A stretch of 64,000 nucleotides of DNA from Ilumatobacter coccineus YM16-304. Its GTDB lineage: Bacteria; Actinomycetota; Acidimicrobiia; Acidimicrobiales; Ilumatobacteraceae. The translations under genes were made by a program, and so were the position numbers. The first letter of the stretch is position 1; every line of letters begins with the position of its first letter. Shown here piece by piece: positions 1-6,423 of the stretch. Below the pieces are notes generated by a model. That model was not told where the DNA came from, did not search any database, and worked only from the letters and a program-made list of their open reading frames with translations. The DNA lies in NCBI RefSeq assembly GCF_000348785.1, contig NC_020520.1:4712001-4776000 (forward strand). Direction: 5' to 3'.

Positions 1-106
1 CGGCCGGGTCCCTGACCGCACAGTCGCGCAGACCGTAGTCCTGGTCCATTGGTTCCCGAACGATCTCGGCGCCCGCTGATCGTCGATCTGTCCGAGCTCC
101 TTGAGA
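1..106 (-). pseudogene. C-terminal fragment of a VOC (glyoxalase/bleomycin-resistance) family protein, cut by the window edge
   Basis: Read on the minus strand, the first 106 bases give an open frame ending at the edge with EIVREPMDQDYGLRDC followed by AVRDPA. This is the familiar near-C-terminal metal-site region of VOC proteins, which usually continues DPxGN. An in-frame TGA at 107-109 lies immediately upstream, and the region beyond it belongs to the divergent deacylase gene at 192, so there is no room for the missing N-terminal half. Seen: the motif and the stop. Inferred: a truncated or frameshifted remnant. The C-terminal end lies outside the window, so a reading error or a rearrangement junction is also possible. 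Confidence 0.45.
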
Positions 107-191
107 TCAGGAGCCAGTCGAGCACCCGGGGCCGCTGGCAGGGAGAAGGCCCGCCTCTCGGTGATCGAGGGCGACATGGGAAGATGCTGTC

Positions 192-1934
192 ATGGCTGAG
201 TACGACCTGATCGTCCGCAATGGGAGCCTCATCGACGGCACCGGGAGTGAGGCGCGGCCCGCCGATGTCGGGGTGCGCGACGGCATCATCGTCGACGTCG
301 GAACCGTCGACGGTCGCGGCGCGCAGGAGATTAACGCCGACGGCGCGCTGGTCATCCCCGGCATCGTCGACATCCACGCGCACTACGACGGTCAGGCCAC
401 GTGGGAAGAACGCATGCAACCGTCGTCGTGGCACGGCGTCACCACGGTGGTCATGGGCAACTGCGGTGTCGGGTTCGCGCCGGTGCACGACGACGACCAC
501 GACGCCTTGATCGAACTGATGGAAGGCGTCGAAGACATCCCCGGCGCCGCGCTGCACGAAGGTCTGGCGTGGAACTGGAACTCGTTCGGCGAGTTCCTCG
601 ACGCCGTCAACGCCCGCCCGCACGACATCGACGTCGCCGCGCAGGTGCCACACGGCGCCCTGCGCCTCAACGTCATGGGCGAGCGCGGCGCCAACCACGA
701 AGACGCCACGCCGGCCGACATCGGCGCGATGGCCGAGCTGGCGCGCGAGGCGATCGAAGCCGGTGCACTCGGCTTCACCACCAGCCGCACCCGCAACCAC
801 AAGACCTCGACCGGCGCATACACGCCAACGCTCACCGCCGCTCCCGACGAGTTGATCGGCATCGCCGAAGGGGTCGGCGCGGCCGGCACCGGCGTGCTGC
901 AGGTCGTGTCCGACTTCCTCGACGTCGACGACGAGTTCCGCACGCTGCGCACGATGATCGAACGGTCGGGCCGCCCGATGTCGATCTCGGTCGCCCGCAA
1001 CCCGATGCTGCCTGACGCCTTCCGCGGCATCCTCGACCACATCACCGCGGCCAACGCCGACGGACTCACGATGACCGGGCAGGTCGCCGCTCGCGCCGTC
1101 GGGCTGATCCTCGGGCTCGAGTGCACGCTCAACCCGTTCCTCAACAACCCGGTGTTCGCCGAGATCGCCGACCTCCCGCTCGCCGAGAAGGTCGCTGCGC
1201 TGCGCGATCCAGCGTTCCGCGCACGCCTCGTCGACAGCCACCGCATGGCCACGCGCGAGCGCGACAAGCTCGGCGGCGGACTCATCACCAAGTTCGAGTT
1301 GCTGTTCGAGATGAGCGACGACCCCGACTACGAGCCGGCACTCTCCTCGTCACTCGCCGCGCGGGCCGCGGCCTCGGGCACCACGCCCGAAGAACTCACG
1401 ATCGACGTCATGCTCGGCGCCGACGGCGATGGCCGCGGCCTCATCTACATCCCGTTCCTCAACTACGTCGACGGTCGACTCGATGCCGTGCACGAGATGC
1501 TCGTGCACCCGCACACCGTGCCGGGGCTCGGCGACGGCGGCGCTCACGTCGGCACCATCTGCGACGGCAGCTTCCCCACCACGCTCCTCCAGTACTGGGG
1601 CCGCGATCGCGAGACCGACCGCATCGACCTGCCGTTCCTGGTCCAGCGCCACTGCCAGCAGACCGCTCGCACCGTCGGCCTCCTCGACCGCGGTGTGATC
1701 GCCCCCGGCTACCGCGCCGACCTCAACGTGCTCGATCACGCCAACCTCCGACTGCACAAACCGACGATCGCCCACGACCTCCCCGCCGGAGGCCGACGCC
1801 TCCTGCAGCGAGCCGACGGTTGGCTGCACACGATCGTGGCCGGTCACGAGACGTACCGCAGCGGCGAGGCCACCGACGCACTGCCCGGTCGCCTCGTCCG
1901 CGGCGCCAAGCCCGCACCGGCGAGCGTGGCCTGA
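192..1934 (+). CDS. N-acyl-D-amino-acid deacylase (D-aminoacylase), amidohydrolase superfamily
   Basis: This 580-residue cytoplasmic protein has the layout of D-aminoacylases, which hydrolyse N-acyl-D-amino acids to a D-amino acid and a carboxylate at a zinc site. The N-terminal beta-sandwich (RNGSLIDGTGS near residue 10) is followed by the metal-binding H62-A-H64 in the segment IPGIVDIHAHYDG. The family signature MGNCGVGF follows at about residue 90, and a late GDGGAHVG motif near residue 445 supplies the catalytic Asp. The length is somewhat above the usual 480-550 of the family. The ATG at 192 sits behind a weak purine-rich stretch. The stop codon overlaps the start of the next gene (TGATG), so the two are probably translated together. 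The acyl group and amino acid preference cannot be read from sequence. Confidence 0.85.
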   Translation: MAEYDLIVRNGSLIDGTGSEARPADVGVRDGIIVDVGTVDGRGAQEINADGALVIPGIVDIHAHYDGQATWEERMQPSSWHGVTTVVMGNCGVGFAPVHDDDHDALIELMEGVEDIPGAALHEGLAWNWNSFGEFLDAVNARPHDIDVAAQVPHGALRLNVMGERGANHEDATPADIGAMAELAREAIEAGALGFTTSRTRNHKTSTGAYTPTLTAAPDELIGIAEGVGAAGTGVLQVVSDFLDVDDEFRTLRTMIERSGRPMSISVARNPMLPDAFRGILDHITAANADGLTMTGQVAARAVGLILGLECTLNPFLNNPVFAEIADLPLAEKVAALRDPAFRARLVDSHRMATRERDKLGGGLITKFELLFEMSDDPDYEPALSSSLAARAAASGTTPEELTIDVMLGADGDGRGLIYIPFLNYVDGRLDAVHEMLVHPHTVPGLGDGGAHVGTICDGSFPTTLLQYWGRDRETDRIDLPFLVQRHCQQTARTVGLLDRGVIAPGYRADLNVLDHANLRLHKPTIAHDLPAGGRRLLQRADGWLHTIVAGHETYRSGEATDALPGRLVRGAKPAPASVA

Positions 1935-2989
1935 TGACGCAGCCTGGTGACATCCAGCCCGAACCGATGTCACCAGCGTCGGTCGCGCCGCTCGAACCAC
2001 GAGCCGAATGGCGCGCCCGCGACGTGGCCGACCCGGCCGACTGGACGCTGCAGCTCAGCGACGACGAGCTGCGCGAACTCGATCAGGCGCTCGCCCACGC
2101 TCGCACGGTGAGCGACGATGTGCTCGACATCACGGTCGACGACTTCCCGCTCCCCACGCTGCACGCCCGCCTCGAAGCGTTCGCCGCAGAGTTGGTCGAC
2201 GGCCGCGGCTTCGGCCGCATCGGCACGATCGACGTCGACCGCCTCGGACCCGACGACGCGTCGTGGATCTACTGGGGCATCGGCATGCATCTCGGCGATC
2301 CGTGGCCGCAGAACGCCAGAGGCCATCTGCTCGGCGACGTGCGCGACCAAGGCAAGGCCCCCGACGACCCCACCGCTCGCGGCAACGAGATCGGCGGTCA
2401 TCCGCTCACGTTCCACAGCGACGGCTCCGACCTCGTCGGGCTGCTCTGCCTGAACTCGGGGGTGAGCGGCGGCGAGAGCCTCGTCGCCAACGCGTTGTAC
2501 GCCCACAACGAGCTCGTTCGCACGCAGCCCGACCTGGCGGCTGCGCTCTACGAACCGCTGCCCTACGACTTCCGCGGCGAACAAGCCGAGGGCGCTCGGC
2601 CCTACTACTCGGTGCCGACCTTCACCCGCCACGGCGACCGTCTGTTCATTCGCTACATCCGGCCGTTCATCGAAGCCTCACAGCGACACGCCGAGGCACC
2701 TCGCCTCACCGATCTGCAGCGCGCTGCGATGGACGCGTACGACGCGTTGATCTTCGATGCCGACAATCAGGTCGAGATGCTGCTCCATCCCGGTGAGATG
2801 CAGTTCATCAACAACTACCACGTGCTCCACGGACGTCGCCGGTACGTCGACGACCCCGACACCGGAGCGATCAGGTGGCTCAAGCGGTTGTGGTTGGCGA
2901 CCGACGTGCTCGGCCCCGACGATCGTCCCGAGCGCTATCAGCGCACGGGTGCGATGGACCACTGGGGCAAGCAGCGCACCAAGGCCTGA
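1934..2989 (+). CDS. TauD/TfdA-family Fe(II)/2-oxoglutarate dioxygenase
   Basis: This 351-residue protein carries the iron-binding facial triad of the TauD/TfdA family: H161-S-D163 in TFHSDGSD and a distal His near 299 in NNYHVLHGRR, with an Arg-rich C-terminal segment (RRRY, RWLKRLW) expected to hold 2-oxoglutarate. Such enzymes hydroxylate or oxidatively cleave small molecules. The start is the ATG that overlaps the stop of the deacylase gene by one base, so the pair is coupled and may act on one substrate. A paralogue with the same core (HVRDQGK before HTDSSD) lies at 52035-53051 in the catabolic island. The open frame extends upstream through the deacylase gene, but that part is antisense-like shadow, not protein. 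Confidence 0.85.
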   Translation: MTQPGDIQPEPMSPASVAPLEPRAEWRARDVADPADWTLQLSDDELRELDQALAHARTVSDDVLDITVDDFPLPTLHARLEAFAAELVDGRGFGRIGTIDVDRLGPDDASWIYWGIGMHLGDPWPQNARGHLLGDVRDQGKAPDDPTARGNEIGGHPLTFHSDGSDLVGLLCLNSGVSGGESLVANALYAHNELVRTQPDLAAALYEPLPYDFRGEQAEGARPYYSVPTFTRHGDRLFIRYIRPFIEASQRHAEAPRLTDLQRAAMDAYDALIFDADNQVEMLLHPGEMQFINNYHVLHGRRRYVDDPDTGAIRWLKRLWLATDVLGPDDRPERYQRTGAMDHWGKQRTKA

Positions 2990-3004
2990 GCCGGCCGTGA
3001 CGGC

Positions 3005-3652
3005 TCAGCACCAGGCGGGGTTGTAGGTGCCCGCCGGCGCATCCACACCGCGCGGGCGAGCGAACTTCTGCGTCCACCAGGTGCGGTAGCTGTTGGAGGT
3101 CTCGAGGTAGCCGACACCCAACTCGGTGTACGACGGGTTCAAGATGTTGCGGCAGTGTCCGGGGCTCGCCATCCAGGCATCCATGACCTGCTCGGACGAA
3201 CGCTGTCCGGCGGCGACGTTCTCGCCCCACGAACTGAACGCGTAGCCGGCAGCCGTGATCCGGTCACCGGGGCCGGTGCCGTCGGCGGCGAAGTGGTAGA
3301 TGTCGCCGATCGCAGCCTGCTCGGCCGTGTGCTTCTGCGCCGCGTTGTTCAACTTCACTTCGAGTTGCAATCGTTGCAGCCCGCGCGAGGTGCGCTCGTG
3401 GTTGACGAGCGCCAGTATCTCCAGCGCTTGCTCGCTCGACGGAGGAGCCGGCGGGAGCGTCGTGGTGGTCGTCGTCTCGACGGTGCGGGTGACCACACCG
3501 GTACGCGACGCCGGCCGCTGTGCTGCGGCCATCTCGGCCACGCCGACCTCGGGCGTCGCTGCGGACGAGATCGTGAGTGGCGCGACCACCGCGACGGCAG
3601 CGATGGCGGCAGCGACGACATGCCGTTTCGTGCGGGGTGCGTACCTCATCAC
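3005..3652 (-). CDS. Secreted CAP (SCP/PR-1) domain protein
   Basis: This is a 215-residue exported protein. Residues 1-32 form a signal peptide (basic MMRYAPRTKRH then an Ala/Val-rich stretch ending at SSAAT). A Thr-rich linker follows at about 60-70 (TTTTTTLPP). Residues 75-215 form a CAP domain with NHERTSRG, the HF dipeptide of IYHFAADG, GENVAAGQ, and the AWMASPGHCRNILNP helix-loop that brings the family's conserved His close. Bacterial CAP proteins are extracellular with poorly known functions. Two adjacent Met codons could start the protein. It is convergent with the dioxygenase gene, with only 15 bases between the stops. Confidence 0.85.
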   Translation of the reverse strand: MMRYAPRTKRHVVAAAIAAVAVVAPLTISSAATPEVGVAEMAAAQRPASRTGVVTRTVETTTTTTLPPAPPSSEQALEILALVNHERTSRGLQRLQLEVKLNNAAQKHTAEQAAIGDIYHFAADGTGPGDRITAAGYAFSSWGENVAAGQRSSEQVMDAWMASPGHCRNILNPSYTELGVGYLETSNSYRTWWTQKFARPRGVDAPAGTYNPAWC

Positions 3653-3744
3653 AGAGGTTGTCGGCCTCCGCTGGTGGCGACATGACGAACTTTACGGAGT
3701 CGTGAGACTTCCTGGACGTGATCCAGACAAACGACCACCGACCG

Positions 3745-4053
3745 TCACGAGACGAGACGGACAATGGCCGTTGCCGCCGAGGCCAGCACGATCACCACGA
3801 CGAACGGCAGACGCCGCCACAACGCCAGACCGGCGACCGCCAGGCCCACCACCCGGGCGTCGACGACCAACCGCTGGCCGTCGCCGAGCGTCGACACCAG
3901 AGCGAGCGAGGCCAGCAGCGCCGCAGGGAGCAGGTCGACGAGTTGCTGCACCGATGCGGGCAGGCGCCGCGTGCCGAGCACCAGCGGGCCGGCCGACTTG
4001 AGCACATACGTCCCCGCCGTCATCACCAGCAACACGATCGCGGCGTCACTCAT
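3745..4053 (-). CDS. azlD: AzlD-family branched-chain amino acid export subunit
   Basis: This is a 102-residue, very hydrophobic protein with about four predicted membrane segments and the AzlD-type opening VMTAGTYVLKSAGPLVLG. In other bacteria AzlC and AzlD together export branched-chain amino acids or analogues. The reading frame overlaps the end of azlC by 8 bases, which is the usual coupling for this pair. The basic C-terminal tail is short. The product is membrane embedded. Confidence 0.85.
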   Translation of the reverse strand: MSDAAIVLLVMTAGTYVLKSAGPLVLGTRRLPASVQQLVDLLPAALLASLALVSTLGDGQRLVVDARVVGLAVAGLALWRRLPFVVVIVLASAATAIVRLVS

Positions 4054-4801
4054 CGGCCGACGCCCCTTCCGGCACGAACCGCGCGGCGAACACGGCGACC
4101 ATCGAGGCCAGGATCGGAACGCCCGCCGGTGCGATCGGCACCACGACCAGGGCGATGAGCGCCCCGGTGACGGCGACCGCGAGTTGCGGACGCTGTGACA
4201 GGCGCGGCCACAGCAGCGCCAAGAACGCGGCCGGGCCGGCGACGTCGAGACCGAGATCGTCGATGAGGTCCCCGGCTTCGCTGAACACGACGAACCCGAC
4301 GATGGTCGTGAGGTTCCACACCACGAACACGCCGATCCCCGCTGCGAGGTATCCGTAGCGGCGCCAACGCCGCTCGTCCTGTGCCGTGCCGACGGCTGTT
4401 GACTCGTCGATCATCAGCTGCGACATCCACGCCCGCTGCCACCACGCTCCCGCCAGTGCAGGGGCCATGATCACCCCGAACGCGAGCGAGCGCACGTTGA
4501 GCAGCAGCCCGGCGATCGCCGCCGACGCGACCGATCCACCGTCGCCGAGAATCTCGACCGCCGCGAACTGCGAACTGCCACCGAACACCAACACCGAGAA
4601 ACCGATGGCTTCGAGCAGCGTCAGCCCAGCCGTTGCTGCCGCGGCACCGAACACGATGCCGAACGGGGCGACGGCCGCGGTCACCGACGCCGCCTGACGA
4701 TTGATCCGCCGCCGCAATCTCGCCTCGGCACCCGCACGAGACTCGGTCGCCGATCGATCGACAGCCGCTGTCGGATCGTCGGAGCCGCTCACGCCTGGCA
4801 C
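4046..4801 (-). CDS. azlC: AzlC-family branched-chain amino acid export protein
   Basis: This integral membrane protein has the AzlC features AAVAPFGIVFGAAA near the start, GGSSQFAAVEILGDG, and RSLAFGVIMAP, with several hydrophobic helices. I place the start at a GTG (4799-4801), giving 251 residues, because it follows a GAGGAGG ribosome-binding sequence and leaves room for the divergent gene at 4881. The spacing of about 14 bases is long, so the GTG at 4790-4792 is an alternative. A longer frame begins at 4906 but would overlap the neighbouring gene and adds an uncharacteristic Arg/His-rich N-terminus. Together with azlD it forms a two-gene exporter. Confidence 0.8.
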   Translation of the reverse strand: MPGVSGSDDPTAAVDRSATESRAGAEARLRRRINRQAASVTAAVAPFGIVFGAAAATAGLTLLEAIGFSVLVFGGSSQFAAVEILGDGGSVASAAIAGLLLNVRSLAFGVIMAPALAGAWWQRAWMSQLMIDESTAVGTAQDERRWRRYGYLAAGIGVFVVWNLTTIVGFVVFSEAGDLIDDLGLDVAGPAAFLALLWPRLSQRPQLAVAVTGALIALVVVPIAPAGVPILASMVAVFAARFVPEGASADE

Positions 4802-4880
4802 GATACGGCCAGCCACCTCCTCGTGACGATTAAGGTGACGGCACTCGAGTCGGTGACGAGCAACGCGAGGAGGCGGAGAG

Positions 4881-5510
4881 TTGGAGTTCGAGACGGTCGC
4901 GCTCAACCTCGCCTACCTGACGTACGTCGTCGCCAGCCTCATGCCCGGCGGGCTGAAACTGCGCGTCGCATTGATCATCCAGAGCCTGATGTTCATCACG
5001 TGGGCGATCATCAGCGGCACCCCGACCACCATCGTCTGGAACATCCTGTTCTCGTGCGCCAACATCTGGCGGGCGGTCCGCATCGTGCGACGCAACTCGG
5101 TTGCGCTCTCCACCGAGGAGGAGCACATCCGTCGCGAGTTGTTCCCGTCGCTCAGCCGGCGCGACTTCCTCCTGCTGTGGTCGATCGGACGGACCGACTC
5201 CGCGCCGGTGGGCGAACAGTTCTGCGCCGAAGGCGTCGAGATGAAACACCTCGCGCTGCTCATCGACGGCAACGTGCACGTCGAGGCAACCGACGGCGTG
5301 AGCATCGAGCGGCATGCACCGACGTTCATCGGCGAGATGAGCTTCTTCTCCCACGACCCGGCGAGCGCCGACGTCGTCGCGTCGACCCCCGTCCGCTTCC
5401 ACCGCTGGGATCAAGACGACCTCCGCAACATGAGCAAGCTCAACCAGGAGTGCTCGACCGCGTTGCAGATCGCCCTCGGCCGCGACGTCACGATGAAACT
5501 GCGCGTCTGA
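4881..5510 (+). CDS. Membrane protein with a Popeye-like / cyclic-nucleotide-binding-like C-terminal domain
   Basis: This 209-residue protein starts with TTG, directed by a strong GCGAGGAGGCGGAG ribosome-binding sequence just upstream. Residues 1-70 contain two or three hydrophobic segments (LAYLTYVVASLMPGG; VALIIQSLMFITWAII; TTIVWNILFSCANIW). Residues 80-209 resemble a cyclic-nucleotide-binding beta-roll with FIGEMSFF followed by DPASADVVAS. In classical cAMP-binding cassettes an Arg sits where this protein has PASAD, so the phosphate-binding Arg appears to be missing. Membrane helices followed by a CNB-like fold are the layout of Popeye-domain proteins. The role is unknown. It is transcribed divergently from azlCD. 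Confidence 0.7.
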   Translation: MEFETVALNLAYLTYVVASLMPGGLKLRVALIIQSLMFITWAIISGTPTTIVWNILFSCANIWRAVRIVRRNSVALSTEEEHIRRELFPSLSRRDFLLLWSIGRTDSAPVGEQFCAEGVEMKHLALLIDGNVHVEATDGVSIERHAPTFIGEMSFFSHDPASADVVASTPVRFHRWDQDDLRNMSKLNQECSTALQIALGRDVTMKLRV

Positions 5511-5610
5511 CCGGTTCACCACCCGCAGCCCGACCTGCGGAATATCGCCGGGCGTGGAAGGTTGTACTGCTGTTCGGCGCTCTGTGCGTCGCTTCACACG
5601 GAGGACTCCC

Positions 5611-6423
5611 ATGACCCGCATCGCCGCAACCGACATCACCGACCAGCAGCCGACCCGGCGCCGCCCGGCGCCCCTGCTCGCCGCCGTGAGCGTCGTCGCG
5701 CTCGTCGTCGCAGCGTGCGGTGGCGATTCGTCGTCGAGCGGAGCGAGCGACGAGGCGACCGGGCCGACCATTCCGACCGACCCCGCGTCGATCATCGCCG
5801 CCTCCTCCACGGCGATGGGCGACGTGCAGAGCGTCGCCTTCGAACTCGCTCGTGACGGGGCGCCCGTCTACATCGACAGCTTCGAATCGATCTCGCTCAA
5901 CACGGCGACCGGCCAGTTCACCGTGCCGCGCTCGGCGCGAGCCCTCCTCGAAGTGGAGGTGAACGGCTCCCTCACGACCGAACTCGGTGCGATCGCGCTC
6001 GACGACGAGATCTGGCTCTCCAACCCGGTCACCGGCGACTTCGAGACCCTCCCGCCCGGCTACGACATCGACCCGTCGCTCTTCTTCGACCCGGAGAACG
6101 GGTGGAAGCCGCTCATGGCCAACCTCACCGACGTGTCGTTCGTCGGCACCGAGCAGATCGACGGCAACGACCGCTACCACATCACCGGCACGGCACCCGC
6201 CGAGCAGGTGGCGATCATCACCGCCCGACTGGTACGCAACCAGGACGTCGACATCGACTTCTGGATCCAACCGGTGAGCGGGCTCGTCACCCGCGCCGAG
6301 TTCTCGACCGCCACACCCGGCGCCGACGACACCGACGCGATCGACTGGACCCTGCGACTCTTCGACTACGGCGCCGACTTCGACATCTCCCCGCCGGCCA
6401 ACCTCACGGACGGTTCGTCATGA
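5611..6423 (+). CDS. LprG/LppX-family lipoprotein
   Basis: This is a 270-residue exported lipoprotein. The ATG at 5611 follows a clear GGAGG (5600-5604), so the longer upstream frame is rejected. A signal sequence ends in a lipobox VALVVAAC. An acidic/Ser linker follows, and then a domain typical of the LppX_LprAFG family: SAMxDVQSVAFEL, two antiparallel sheets, and the late VDIDFWIQPVSGLVTRAEFS segment. In mycobacteria LprG binds triacylated lipids and works with the MFS exporter P55 (Rv1410c). Here the stop codon overlaps the start of an MFS gene (ATGA), reproducing the lprG-p55 arrangement. Lipid trafficking is therefore likely by homology and context. Confidence 0.82.
   Translation: MTRIAATDITDQQPTRRRPAPLLAAVSVVALVVAACGGDSSSSGASDEATGPTIPTDPASIIAASSTAMGDVQSVAFELARDGAPVYIDSFESISLNTATGQFTVPRSARALLEVEVNGSLTTELGAIALDDEIWLSNPVTGDFETLPPGYDIDPSLFFDPENGWKPLMANLTDVSFVGTEQIDGNDRYHITGTAPAEQVAIITARLVRNQDVDIDFWIQPVSGLVTRAEFSTATPGADDTDAIDWTLRLFDYGADFDISPPANLTDGSS

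Noticed and set aside
6102-6419. N-terminal extension of the MFS protein
   Set aside because: The extension is out of frame with the lipoprotein gene that covers it and has no homology; the ATGA overlap at 6420 is the proper start.
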